Source: Bacillota bacterium
GTDB lineage: Bacteria; Bacillota; Clostridia; Lachnospirales; Lachnospiraceae
Length of the DNA: 23,430 nucleotides
Assembly (NCBI GenBank): GCA_023415595.1
Contig: JAEZJW010000036.1
Span: 1-23,430 of the forward strand
Direction: 5' to 3'
The position numbers were made by a program, and so were the translations under genes. Positions 1-8,307 of this stretch are shown piece after piece. The first letter of the stretch is position 1. Every line of letters begins with the position of its first letter. The notes beneath the pieces were generated by a model, which was not told where the DNA came from, searched no databases, and was given only the letters and a program-made list of their open reading frames with translations.

Positions 1-108
1 ATTTTGATGAGCGGACCTTTTTTTCATGAATTATAAAGCCCTCGAATATTATTCGGCAAGGGAGGGAAAATATAGTACTACGGATATAAATAGGAAAGAA
101 GGAATGCT

Positions 109-1581
109 ATGGAGAACATCATAAACTCATCCCAGATTAAGGAGTTGTTTTCTAAAAGCGGCGATATTCTGGTCCGCCCGATTAAGATAAATCAAAATAA
201 TCTAACAGTGCATCTGTTCTGCGTGGATGGCCTCGTTAATTCTGACCTGATTGATAATGCCATATTAAAGTTCCTGAAATTTGATCCCTATCTGGCAAAC
301 TGCATTACTGAGAGGCAAATGATGGATTATATGCTGGAGGGTGGGGTATATCATGTGTTTACCACCGAAGAAAAGGATTATCAAAAGCTGTTGAAATATG
401 TATTAAGCGGAATGGCAGCCTTAATATTTGACGCGGAGCAGAAGGCAATTGTCTATGATATCCGTATGTTTGAGAAGCGCTCCATCCAGGCCCCGGAGGA
501 AGAGGGTGTTATGAAGGGGGCAAAGGACGCATTCATTGAAGTGATGCGTATTAATACCGCACTGATCCGGAGAAGAATCAGGTCGGAGCATCTGGTAATC
601 GAGACCTTAACTGTCGGAAAACTCTCCAAGACAGATATGTCGCTGGTTTATATCAGCAATATTGCTGATATGAATACAGTGAATAAAATAAAAGAGGTGA
701 TCGGTAAAATTGATATTGATAATTTGTCCACTCCCGCTTTTATCGAGGAATACCTTAACCCGAACAAAAGAAGTATCTTTCCGCAGATCATGTATACTCA
801 GAGACCGGACCGGGTATCTGCTAATGTTTCGGATGGAAGGATTGCTTTGGTAGTGGATGGGATTCCCTTTGTATACCTGCTCCCCTGTCAGTTGCCGATG
901 CTGATGCAATCCCCGGAGGATTATGCGAACCACTTCTATATCAGTTCCTATCTGAGGATTATACGGTATATCTCCATGATACTCACGCTGTTTCTGCCCG
1001 CCTTTTATATTGCTGCAACGACCTATCAGAGCCAGATGCTTCCCGTGCAGCTGGCCTTGTCCACGCAGGCAGCGAAGAAAAATGTTCCATTCTCCTCCGC
1101 GACAGAGGTGCTTGGATTATTGATAGCATTTGAAGTTCTGATCGAAGCCGGACTTCGCCTTCCGAAATCCGTAGGCACGGCAATGTCCATTCTGGGAGGT
1201 CTGGTGGTCGGACAATCAGCCGTGTCTGCGAATCTGTTATCCCCTGCGGTCGTTGTAATCGTATCCTTGGCCGGTATCTCAGGATTCATCATGCCAAATC
1301 AGGATCTGAGCAGCGGAATCCGGCTTACCAGATTTATTCTGGCGATATTAGCAGCGGTAGGGGGCTTCTTTGGACTGGCTGTCGGTCTTATTCTGCTGAT
1401 TACTCATTTATGCAGCCTGGACAATTACGGAACAGCCTATCTGTATCCGTTTGTGGATACTCCGGATAGGAACTTTAAAGATACCCTGGTCCGTTTTCCG
1501 GTGAAATTTTTCAGAAAGCGTCCAGAGAATATCGCTCCGGATAACCAAGTAAAACAGAAGGAGCAGGATCATGAAGCTTAA
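109..1581 (+). CDS. GerA-family spore germination receptor subunit A
   Basis: This is the A subunit of a germinant receptor, a spore inner-membrane complex that senses nutrients and triggers germination. The 490 residues are the usual length for the family. About 280 residues form the soluble N-terminal part, which includes the typical RSIQAPEEEGV stretch and the following arginine-rich helix. From about residue 285 to 445 come several hydrophobic segments, then a charged cytoplasmic tail. The ATG has an AAGGA ribosome site six bases upstream. The gene overlaps the next one by 11 bases, so translation is probably coupled. Known members are expressed in the forespore under sigma G; I could not pick out a convincing sigma G promoter in the 108 bases available upstream. 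Paralogue identity (A, B or K type) cannot be decided from sequence alone. Confidence 0.93.
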   Translation: MENIINSSQIKELFSKSGDILVRPIKINQNNLTVHLFCVDGLVNSDLIDNAILKFLKFDPYLANCITERQMMDYMLEGGVYHVFTTEEKDYQKLLKYVLSGMAALIFDAEQKAIVYDIRMFEKRSIQAPEEEGVMKGAKDAFIEVMRINTALIRRRIRSEHLVIETLTVGKLSKTDMSLVYISNIADMNTVNKIKEVIGKIDIDNLSTPAFIEEYLNPNKRSIFPQIMYTQRPDRVSANVSDGRIALVVDGIPFVYLLPCQLPMLMQSPEDYANHFYISSYLRIIRYISMILTLFLPAFYIAATTYQSQMLPVQLALSTQAAKKNVPFSSATEVLGLLIAFEVLIEAGLRLPKSVGTAMSILGGLVVGQSAVSANLLSPAVVVIVSLAGISGFIMPNQDLSSGIRLTRFILAILAAVGGFFGLAVGLILLITHLCSLDNYGTAYLYPFVDTPDRNFKDTLVRFPVKFFRKRPENIAPDNQVKQKEQDHEA

Positions 1582-2704
1582 TAAGAAATCTGCACTTTTC
1601 ATGCTTATGATAATACCATTCTTATGTAACGGCTGTTCTCATGATATGAACCGGAAAGAAATTGATGAGATTAATTTCATCCATGTCATGGGAATCGATT
1701 TTGCCGATGGGGAATATACCGTCAGTGCCCTCTACAGCTCAGAAGGCGGTGCTGACCCGGAAGCAGGCGGGAGCGGCGGAGGCGGCAAAGAGGAGATTAC
1801 CGAGGGTAAGGGCAAGACGCCTTATCAGGCAATGGAGGATATCCGTCTGAAGAATAAGAAGACAATATCAGTCGCTAATACCGGATATTTTCTGATCGGA
1901 GATGAAGCGGCCAGAAACGGGATTGAAGACTGTCTGGATTTTCTGTCGAGAGATGAAACCATTAAGATGGAAGCACTTGTCTATATCGTACAGAATTCCA
2001 GTGCCACGGACTTCTTAAAACAAGGGCTTAAAGATAAGCAGACGATTCATGAGGATCTGGAAGCGGTGGAACAGAAGCAGATGGAGCTGGTTACCCGAAA
2101 TGACAATACTCTGGTGAATATCCTGAATGATATGGAACAGAATTATTCCAGCGTGTTGATTCCTTATCTGGTATCCCAGGAAAAAAGCTTCTTAATCAAA
2201 GGATATTCTGTATTCGACCAGCTGAAGCTGAAGGATTATCTGGACCTGGAGACTTCCTCCGGAGTAAATTTTGTCAAGGATATCATCCGGGTTTATCCGA
2301 TCCATCTAAATAATCAGGTGGGTCTGGCCTTGTCCTATAGTAATACGAAGCTGAAATCCGAGCTGAAGGGAAAACAGGTGAAGGTATCCATTCATGTGGA
2401 TTTTGAGACGATGATCAAAGAAATTATGGGTGGAGAGCAAGTCTTCACAAGGGATGCGCTGATGGAACTGACGGAGCTTCAGAATGAATATATCAAGAAA
2501 ATTATTAAAAAGGCTGTGGACTATTCCGTCAATACCGGTCTGGATATCCTGCAGATCGCCCGTTTGGTGGAGAATCAGCACGTAGGCAAATGGAATGAGT
2601 TTGCTGAGGGCTGGAAGGATACGATCTCGGAGATTGAATATGAATACACAGTCAATTCAAAGATATCTAAATCCTTTCTATTGGGTGATGAGGAGCAGCG
2701 CTAA
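1571..2704 (+). CDS. Ger(x)C-family spore germination lipoprotein
   Basis: This is the C subunit of the germinant receptor, a lipoprotein on the outer face of the spore inner membrane. The N-terminus has a basic and hydrophobic signal segment ending at Cys22. The sequence after that cysteine (SHDMNRKEIDEI) matches the family start, which is normally Cys-Trp-Asp-Arg-Lys-Glu-Ile. The lipobox is slightly atypical (Leu-Cys-Asn-Gly-Cys). Residues of about 55-78 form a glycine- and glutamate-rich insertion, in a region that is a loop in family structures. The 377 residues fit the family. An AAGGAG site lies inside the end of the A-subunit gene, seven bases before the ATG. The assignment to the GerAC/GerKC family is firm; the ligand is unknown. 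Confidence 0.92.
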   Translation: MKLNKKSALFMLMIIPFLCNGCSHDMNRKEIDEINFIHVMGIDFADGEYTVSALYSSEGGADPEAGGSGGGGKEEITEGKGKTPYQAMEDIRLKNKKTISVANTGYFLIGDEAARNGIEDCLDFLSRDETIKMEALVYIVQNSSATDFLKQGLKDKQTIHEDLEAVEQKQMELVTRNDNTLVNILNDMEQNYSSVLIPYLVSQEKSFLIKGYSVFDQLKLKDYLDLETSSGVNFVKDIIRVYPIHLNNQVGLALSYSNTKLKSELKGKQVKVSIHVDFETMIKEIMGGEQVFTRDALMELTELQNEYIKKIIKKAVDYSVNTGLDILQIARLVENQHVGKWNEFAEGWKDTISEIEYEYTVNSKISKSFLLGDEEQR

Positions 2705-2781
2705 ATAATTCTCTGTATCCCCACAGGATAAGAAGGTGGGATTTAGTAACAGCCTGATTGATCACGAGCGGAGGTTAATCC

Positions 2782-2970
2782 ATGTTATATATATTTATAA
2801 TCTTGTTGATTATTGCTTTCATTTCTCAAAGGAAGAAGCTCTATCAGGAGAAGAGAAACTTAGTTTTATTTCTTCTGTTCTCCCTTGCGGGAATTGTTCT
2901 GGGGATCGTCCACAATATCAGCCCATATATTCCAAGTATCGCCATGAGGCTGGAAGAATTCATGAAATAA
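2782..2970 (+). CDS. small two-helix membrane protein in the ger operon (possible D subunit)
   Basis: This is a 62-residue protein with an excellent ribosome site, GGAGG seven bases before the ATG. It lies 77 bases after the C-subunit gene and 120 bases before the B-subunit gene, so it belongs to the operon. It has two hydrophobic helices, at residues 1-15 and about 26-46, separated by a basic loop (QRKKLYQEKR) and followed by a short amphipathic tail. Small two-helix 'D' subunits are known next to some Bacillus germinant receptor genes and affect germination; size, topology and position match here. Homology to those proteins is inferred from architecture only. An overlapping open frame at 2736-2975 lacks a ribosome site and hydrophobic pattern and is not the gene. 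Confidence 0.72.
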   Translation: MLYIFIILLIIAFISQRKKLYQEKRNLVLFLLFSLAGIVLGIVHNISPYIPSIAMRLEEFMK

Positions 2971-3090
2971 GGTGAAAGAGACAGGAGCCAGATAAGGCAA
3001 GTGTAAAAAATATGCATTAACTTAGTGCCATGATAGGGAAAGAGAGAGTATCCGGCACAGAATAATCTATAGGAAAGGCATGGTAGTATA

Positions 3091-4194
3091 ATGAATAAGG
3101 AGGTATCACTCCGGCAAATTGCATACATGTTCCTGTTTCTCACCATCTCACCCGTGTTAAGGCAGATACCCGCAGCCCTGGCAGGGGAAGCAGGAAGAAG
3201 CGGTTACTTAAGCCCGCTTTGGTCAATATTGGCCATTATTCCTCTGACCGGTATCATATTGTTTCTGATCAAAGCATTTCCCGGACTTAATATCTATGAA
3301 ATCATGGTTCAGTTGATCGGAAAATTTCTGGCAAAGGTATTTGTACTTTTCTATCTGGTCTGGCTTCTGCTGATGTTGGTTTCAAAAGTTAATATCTATT
3401 CCCTGACTCTGCAGTTTACACTAATGCCAAAGACCCGTTCGGATTTTCTGATGATTATTTTGGTGGTATTGGTCTATCATGCATTACTACGAGGAATGAA
3501 GACGATATTCCGGTTTGCGGAATTTACACTGGGACCGGTCATCGGTTTCTTTGCCATCCTGATCCTATGTGCCTATACAAGACTCAGGACGGATTATCTG
3601 CTTCCGATATCCACGTTCCGTCTTCCCGAAACGATATTTGCATCCATTAATGTAATCTCTGTCGGGGGTTATATTATTATTGCCTTGTTTTTCGCTGATA
3701 AATTAGGGCTATCGGTTCCGAAGCAGCAGAAGAGGAAGATGTGGTATGCGGCTCTGTGTTTTGTAATACTGGCCTTTGCCGTAACCCTATTTACCTTCGG
3801 AATCACCGGCGCGGACTTTACAGCAAATGCTCCGTTCCCGTTTTATATTTCGGTGAAGAGCATCTCCTTCTTCAATGTGTTTGCACGGTTTGAGGTATTG
3901 GTAACCCTGATCTGCATCCTGTCCGACTTTATTTCCATCTGTGTCCTCGCAACTCTTATGGGCCGTTGTATCGAGTGGCTGTTCGGACTCGCGAACAGGG
4001 GAGGCTACCTCTTCGTACCTCTCGCCATGACTGTATATTTCCTGACCTACCTGGTAAGCAGTACACAATTCGAGTTTGACTTCCTGTACCGGTATGTCAT
4101 GGTAAACCTGAACCTGATCTTCCAGTATATCATCCCATTCCTGTTAGGGTTCGTATGCCTGATCAAGAGAAAAAACATCAAACAGCAGTACTAA
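3091..4194 (+). CDS. GerB-family spore germination permease subunit
   Basis: This is the B subunit of the germinant receptor, an integral membrane protein of the amino acid/polyamine/organocation (APC) transporter fold. In known receptors it forms the germinant binding site. The 367 residues include about ten hydrophobic segments spread over the whole length, with the family-typical N-terminus (KEVSLRQIAYMFLFLTISPV). The C-terminus is short and basic. The ribosome site is weak: AGGAAAGG lies about 12 bases before the ATG, so the subunit may be made at a lower rate than A and C. The stop is followed by a strong bidirectional terminator, making this the last gene of the operon. Confidence 0.9.
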   Translation: MNKEVSLRQIAYMFLFLTISPVLRQIPAALAGEAGRSGYLSPLWSILAIIPLTGIILFLIKAFPGLNIYEIMVQLIGKFLAKVFVLFYLVWLLLMLVSKVNIYSLTLQFTLMPKTRSDFLMIILVVLVYHALLRGMKTIFRFAEFTLGPVIGFFAILILCAYTRLRTDYLLPISTFRLPETIFASINVISVGGYIIIALFFADKLGLSVPKQQKRKMWYAALCFVILAFAVTLFTFGITGADFTANAPFPFYISVKSISFFNVFARFEVLVTLICILSDFISICVLATLMGRCIEWLFGLANRGGYLFVPLAMTVYFLTYLVSSTQFEFDFLYRYVMVNLNLIFQYIIPFLLGFVCLIKRKNIKQQY

Positions 4195-4217
4195 TACAAA
4201 GAGCAATTAAGCAGAAT

Positions 4218-4264
4218 AAAAATAAGACGAAGCGCATGCTTACATGCAGGAACGTCTTATTTTT
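4218..4264. terminator. bidirectional rho-independent terminator
   Basis: A 12-bp perfect stem pairs 4218-4229 (AAAAATAAGACG) with 4253-4264 (CGTCTTATTTTT). An inner GCATG/CATGC pair sits in the loop. A-runs on one side and T-runs on the other give it termination capacity on both strands. It lies between the convergent ger operon and the M23 peptidase gene. Confidence 0.88.
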
Positions 4265-4282
4265 ATGGATAGCTTCTAAATT

Positions 4283-5389
4283 CTACTCATAGATATGGAT
4301 ATTAAACTCATCATCATCATACTTATAGATGCTGTGGTTGATATAATGCTCCGCAATCGGGTCCACGAACTGATATACCCTGTGATATTCCTTGGTTTCC
4401 GGGTTCTTCTCGGTTGCACAGCGGTTACGCTGCAGGAATAGGATCAGACTATAACAGTCAATCCATATCTCATTGACACTTTCCTTCTGGGATTCATCAA
4501 AAATCAGCTGAAGTCCAAAATGCAGATGGGGGGTCTGGATGTTATTCGCATTCTCAGAGGAGCTGTAGCCGGTTCGTCCGAGATATCCAATCACATCACC
4601 TGCCTGAATGATACTGCCCACCTCCAGTGACTTTTGGAAGGGGAAGTTTTTGCGTAAATGTGCATAATAGTAATATCTTTTCTTATCAAAGCTCCGGATT
4701 CCGATCCGCCACCCGCCGTACTGGTTCCAGCCAAGAGCTTCCACGTAGCCTGATTCCACAGCAACAACAGGAGTTCCTACCTGGCCCATCATATCATGTC
4801 CGAGGTGCTTTCTCTTATAACCGTAGCTTCGGGATACCCCGAAATCATCAAAATGGCTGTAGGGATAATATTTTGCTATCGGCAAGAATACCTTGAGGCC
4901 ATATTTCTTCTCCCACTTCTTGCCGCCGGGGCTCGCTTCATCCGCAACCTCTATCTTATATTCTCCGACCATTCCGCCCAATACAGCGGAATACGCTTCG
5001 AAATAATAATCATAATATTTCATGTCTTTTGTGAGTGAATCCATGGTTTCTTCCTTACTGATCAGCTTATTCGCCAATTCGGTCATGTTTTTTTCCTTAT
5101 AGTGGGAGAAGTCACCGCCGTATTTGGCTCCGAGATAAGCAAGCAGCTCGATCCAATTTAAGTGGACCTCCTTCCCATAGGTATCCACATCATAACAGTA
5201 AGCCCTTTCCAGGGCTTTGGAACGTACATCAAAGCTGACCCATTTGATGACTTTTTTCTCCGAATCATACATTGAGGTTAGGGTGGCAGCTTTCCTGTCG
5301 AAATCCTGCTTAATCAGGAGGGAAGAGAATATGAATAAAATGATCAGCTCACATAAAATGATATGCTTGGTTTTCGTTCTAGAAAACAT
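4283..5389 (-). CDS. membrane-anchored M23 (LytM-type) peptidase
   Basis: This is a zinc metallopeptidase of the LytM/M23 fold, predicted to cut peptide cross-links in peptidoglycan outside the membrane. With the start at 5389 it has 368 residues: a hydrophobic anchor at about 9-26, an uncharacterised region to about 165, then the M23 domain. The motif H-x-G-x-D is present as His195-Asp199, and the HLH motif as His288 and His290, with His244 in YAH, so the catalytic set looks intact. I chose the ATG at 5389 because AAGGA precedes it by nine bases; a longer frame from a TTG at 5443 has no ribosome site. It lies downstream of the DUF421 gene in the same direction and probably shares its transcript. 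A role in spore or cell-wall remodelling is inferred from the neighbours. Confidence 0.85.
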   Translation of the reverse strand: MFSRTKTKHIILCELIILFIFSSLLIKQDFDRKAATLTSMYDSEKKVIKWVSFDVRSKALERAYCYDVDTYGKEVHLNWIELLAYLGAKYGGDFSHYKEKNMTELANKLISKEETMDSLTKDMKYYDYYFEAYSAVLGGMVGEYKIEVADEASPGGKKWEKKYGLKVFLPIAKYYPYSHFDDFGVSRSYGYKRKHLGHDMMGQVGTPVVAVESGYVEALGWNQYGGWRIGIRSFDKKRYYYYAHLRKNFPFQKSLEVGSIIQAGDVIGYLGRTGYSSSENANNIQTPHLHFGLQLIFDESQKESVNEIWIDCYSLILFLQRNRCATEKNPETKEYHRVYQFVDPIAEHYINHSIYKYDDDEFNIHIYE

Positions 5390-5452
5390 GGAAATACATC
5401 CTTGCATGGAAACTTGTAACATCTTATGATTTTTTTGAGGCAAGTATAACCA

Positions 5453-6163
5453 TTATTCGAAAATGTCCCGGAGCATTTTCTTGTGAAACTTCAGGTAAAT
5501 ATTCAAGGTTTCCTTCGAAGGATCAAAGGTAGCCAGTATAACCTCCTTCATATTACTGATTCCTTTGGTTTCCAGCTGTTTCATCAGCCATTTTTCGTTC
5601 TTTCCCGTGCTTTTCAGGTTATCCGGCATAATCTTGCCATCGATGATCACATTGGGCAGGGGAACAGTCTGTAATGGTTCCAGATTAAAATCAGAAGGAG
5701 TGGCAGGGCGGTTGAGTGACATAGGTAGGACACTGATCTTGCCGTTCACCTCCAGGAAGATGGATTGGACCTCCTCCAGATCAAAGTAACCACTGATTCT
5801 GCAGGCTGACAGCAGCTCATCCACATCCATTTTCGCTTTAAGTAAGTTCTTCTCATATATTTGGCCATCCTGGTAGAGAAGAAAGGCCTGTCCTTCAAAA
5901 AATCGCCGGAGCATAATGGATTTACAGGTGATATATGATATCAGGATGGAACTGACTGCAAAGATGATCATGGATACCATAGGTTCAATGATACTGTCGG
6001 TAGACATAACCGCCATCTCACCGGCGATCGATCCAATTGCAATACTACTGATGTAGTCAAACATACTGAGCTGTGACATCTCCCGGTTACCCATCAGCTT
6101 TGTGAGTACGAAGAGCATGGTTAAGGAAACCAGGCTAGATAACACAATCTTTAAGATATCCAT
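5453..6163 (-). CDS. DUF421 membrane protein (YetF family)
   Basis: The 236-residue protein has three hydrophobic helices in the first ~85 residues (including the family-typical TKLMGNREMSQLSMFDY stretch). A soluble C-terminal DUF421 domain follows, with the ILLxDG-like segment (LLYQDGQI) and the motif pattern of YetF-type proteins. AGGAGG lies eight bases before the ATG. The molecular function of the family is not settled. Known members occur in the spore inner membrane of Bacillus and one (2Duf) is linked to spore heat resistance, so its position beside a germinant receptor operon is suggestive. The downstream M23 gene follows in the same direction without a terminator in between. Confidence 0.88.
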   Translation of the reverse strand: MDILKIVLSSLVSLTMLFVLTKLMGNREMSQLSMFDYISSIAIGSIAGEMAVMSTDSIIEPMVSMIIFAVSSILISYITCKSIMLRRFFEGQAFLLYQDGQIYEKNLLKAKMDVDELLSACRISGYFDLEEVQSIFLEVNGKISVLPMSLNRPATPSDFNLEPLQTVPLPNVIIDGKIMPDNLKSTGKNEKWLMKQLETKGISNMKEVILATFDPSKETLNIYLKFHKKMLRDIFE

Positions 6164-6258
6164 AGCATAATCCTCCTAAGGGTAAAGAAGCAGTAACCTT
6201 CAAATCATTAGTTTATTTATATTAGCATTTACAAAAAATAAAAAAATATGAATCTTTC

Positions 6259-6287
6259 TTGGAATGGTCATGCAGGTATGCTAGAAT
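6259..6287 (+). promoter_or_regulatory. predicted sigma A-type promoter of the amidase gene
   Basis: TTGGAA at 6259-6264 and TAGAAT at 6282-6287 are separated by 17 bases. The predicted start lies about 75 bases before the amidase ATG. A small GCCTGC-AAC-GCAGGC hairpin is in the leader just upstream of the ribosome site. Confidence 0.5.
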
Positions 6288-6370
6288 GACATTAAGGTAA
6301 AATAGTTTTAAGCTTCTCGCTGACTGATCATAAAATGCCTGCAACGCAGGCCTGACCTAAGGAGGATAGG

Positions 6371-7441
6371 ATGAAAGAACAGCATAGGAAGTACAGGAAT
6401 TTTATATTCTCTCTCAGTATCATAGGAACAATTGCCCTCGTACTATACATAACAATTCTGCTATTGAATAGGGTCAGGGATGGTTCAAGCCAACCATCCG
6501 ATGATGATACCTATGTACAAACGATGAATACTGAGGAGGATCTAAAAGCAGAAGAGAATACAGGACATGAAGACAGCAAAGAGTCTGAGGTTATTAATAC
6601 GACTGAGGCTTCAGGAATTGCGTTGGATAGGGAGGAGGGAACAAACGATCCGCCTGATACATCTTCTACAGTTGTAGTAGAAGATGAGAAAGAGTATCTC
6701 ATGACTGAGAAGGCCACGGAGACATCATCAGTTGAGAAACAGGCACAGAAGGATGAAGCCTCAATCAATGATCCGATAAAAACCATATCCGATAAAGAAA
6801 CAACCAAGGAAGAAGGGAAGCTGATCGTCATAGATGCCGGACATCAGTCCAAGGGAAATTATGAAAAGGAACCGGTTGGACCCGGATCAAAAACTATGAA
6901 GGCAAAGGTATCCTCCGGAACACAGGGAGTCAGTACGGGTCTTGAGGAATACAAATTAAATCTTACCGTTTCCATGAAGCTTAAGGAGGAGCTCCTTCGC
7001 CGGGGCTACCGTGTGATTATGGTTCGGGAAAAGAATAAGGTAAACATATCGAATTCCGAACGGGCTGCCGTGGCAAACGAAGCAAAGGCAGATGCGTTCC
7101 TAAGAATCCATGCAAACAGCAGCGACAGTTCCAAGGCAAAAGGAGCCATGACGGTATGCCAGACCAAATCAAATCCCTATAATGCCGGCTTATATAAGAG
7201 CAGTAAGAAATTATCCAAAGAAGTGCTGGATAGTATGGTCGCGAAAACCGGTTCCGTGAACAGGGGAGTATGGGAAACGGATACCATGAGCGGAATTAAC
7301 TGGTGCACCGTACCGGTAACCATCATAGAAATGGGCTATATGTCCAATCAAGAGGAGGACAAACTTCTTGCCACCGAAACCTACCAGGACAAAATCGTCC
7401 AGGGAATCGCAGACGGCCTCGACGCCTACTTCGGAGAATAG
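6371..7441 (+). CDS. membrane-anchored N-acetylmuramoyl-L-alanine amidase (Amidase_3)
   Basis: This is a zinc amidase that cleaves the bond between N-acetylmuramic acid and the stem peptide. The 356 residues comprise a signal anchor (about 11-32), an acidic and Ser/Thr-rich linker (about 35-148) and an Amidase_3 domain (149-356). Catalytic features are visible: His158 in DAGH, Glu193 in EEYKLNL, His247 in RIHANS and Glu320 in IEMGYMSN. AAGGAGG lies directly upstream of the ATG. It is the third peptidoglycan- or spore-related gene in the left third of the window. After its amber stop the same frame continues with two degenerate acidic repeats (see 7442-7615), so the ancestral protein may have had an acidic C-terminal tail. 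Confidence 0.92.
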   Translation: MKEQHRKYRNFIFSLSIIGTIALVLYITILLLNRVRDGSSQPSDDDTYVQTMNTEEDLKAEENTGHEDSKESEVINTTEASGIALDREEGTNDPPDTSSTVVVEDEKEYLMTEKATETSSVEKQAQKDEASINDPIKTISDKETTKEEGKLIVIDAGHQSKGNYEKEPVGPGSKTMKAKVSSGTQGVSTGLEEYKLNLTVSMKLKEELLRRGYRVIMVREKNKVNISNSERAAVANEAKADAFLRIHANSSDSSKAKGAMTVCQTKSNPYNAGLYKSSKKLSKEVLDSMVAKTGSVNRGVWETDTMSGINWCTVPVTIIEMGYMSNQEEDKLLATETYQDKIVQGIADGLDAYFGE

Positions 7442-7615
7442 GAAGTAAAGGCAGAGTTTGAGCTAGACGTAGAAGAAGAAACAGAAATAGAAACAGAGAT
7501 ATAGGCTGAGTTAGAGTCAGATGTAGAAGATGAGCCAGAAGCAAAAGTAATAACAAATAATACCGCTACTGGTAAGAACTCATTTGAATTGGAAAGTAGA
7601 GACGGCGCCTTATAA
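7442..7615 (+). pseudogene. in-frame acidic repeat tail behind the amidase, broken by amber stops
   Basis: Reading on in the amidase frame past its TAG (7439-7441) gives 20 acidic codons, a second TAG at 7502-7504, 36 more codons and a TAA at 7613-7615. The two segments contain a degenerate 54-base tandem repeat: AEFELDVEEETE starting at 7451 and AELESDVEDEPE starting at 7505. Several differences between the copies are synonymous or conservative (GAC/GAT, GAG/GAA, GCA/GCT), which suggests past selection as protein. The end of the frame runs into the foldback element that begins at 7604. It may be a decayed tail or an amber read-through tail; no separate start codon or ribosome site is present. 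Confidence 0.45.
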
Positions 7616-7846
7616 AGCTTTGAATGTTTATCACATGTATCACGGAAAAATAGTGTGTGATGATATATCCATTAAGAGACCGTTTGCTGCCATCGGTACT
7701 TAGGCTGTGGCAGCGACTTCCTGACACAGACTTAGGTACCGTTATGTGCAGCAATCGAGTGAGAACGTGTCTCTGTTGGATTAATCATCACATACTATTC
7801 ATATGAATCTTACATGTGATAAACATAACCAACTGAATAAGGCGCC
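7604..7846. repeat. 243-nt foldback element (MITE-like or structured RNA)
   Basis: This is one long interrupted palindrome. The outer arms GGCGCCTTAT (7604-7613) and ATAAGGCGCC (7837-7846) are perfect. Further in, 7624-7639 pairs with 7811-7826 (16 of 16), 7649-7664 with 7784-7799 (15 of 16), TGCTGC at 7685 with GCAGCA at 7748, CGGTAC at 7694 with GTACCG at 7736, and CTGTG at 7705 with CACAG at 7725. It carries no gene. I see no clear target-site duplication. It fills most of the 435-base gap between the amidase and the ferredoxin gene and may also stop transcription between these convergent genes. Confidence 0.8.
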
Positions 7847-7876
7847 GAACATAACTTATAAAACTGACCTTCAACC

Positions 7877-8068
7877 TTATTCTTCGATATCAATGACACT
7901 AACCGGGCAGCCATCCCTGGCTTCTATGGCTCTATCCTGGCAATCCTTCGGTATATCTCCCTCAATTGCCACGGAAACATCATTTTCGTTATAACTGAAT
8001 ACCTCGGGGCATACATCAATGCATAAACCACAGCTGATGCAACCGTCCTGGTCAACCGATGCTTTCAT
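7877..8068 (-). CDS. mono-cluster [4Fe-4S] ferredoxin
   Basis: This is a 63-residue electron carrier. Cys10, Cys13, Cys16 and Cys54 are placed as the ligands of a single [4Fe-4S] cluster, as in the Thermotoga maritima type. Cys20 and Cys43 sit where that type can form a disulfide. The second cluster motif of the common clostridial 2[4Fe-4S] ferredoxin is absent. I chose the ATG at 8068 because AAAGGAG lies seven bases upstream; a longer frame from 8086 would include that ribosome site. It is divergent from the flavin reductase gene, a plausible redox partner, though this is inference from position. Confidence 0.9.
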   Translation of the reverse strand: MKASVDQDGCISCGLCIDVCPEVFSYNENDVSVAIEGDIPKDCQDRAIEARDGCPVSVIDIEE

Positions 8069-8160
8069 GGATTTACTCCTTTCCAATTAATCTTTCTAGG
8101 ATATTATGTAATAGTGAAATGATATTTATTCCTTTCGTAGCTTTATAAATACTGTTAGCC

Positions 8161-8189
8161 TTGACAGAGGAGAGCAGCAGCGATAATAT
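8161..8189 (+). promoter_or_regulatory. predicted sigma A-type promoter of the flavin reductase gene
   Basis: A consensus TTGACA at 8161-8166 is followed after 17 bases by TAATAT at 8184-8189. The predicted leader is about 110 bases long and has two small hairpins: TACTC/GAGTA near 8220 and TGCTGC/GCAGCA at 8262-8279. It does not resemble an FMN riboswitch that I can recognise. Confidence 0.65.
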
Positions 8190-8307
8190 GAATATCATTG
8201 CAGAATAATTTAAAGCAGGTTACTCATTGAGTATTGGTATGAGGTTATTATTATATTTTATTTGCTGCTTGGAGCAGCATACAGTTGGAAATTGCAGGAG
8301 GTTTTAT

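Noticed and set aside
1..108. Sigma G promoter before the ger operon
   Set aside because: GAATA at 44-48 is present, but I could not find a CATnnTA-like -10 at the right distance; the CGAATA/TATTCG palindrome at 43-55 may be a different signal.
2736..2975. 79-residue frame overlapping the small ger-operon gene
   Set aside because: The ribosome site and the two-helix pattern fit the other frame (2782-2970).
7566..7754. Open frame within the first foldback element
   Set aside because: It follows from the palindrome sequence; there is no ribosome site and no protein-like pattern.
8190..8307. FMN riboswitch in the flavin reductase leader
   Set aside because: The leader is too short and shows only two small hairpins without the conserved multi-helix FMN element.
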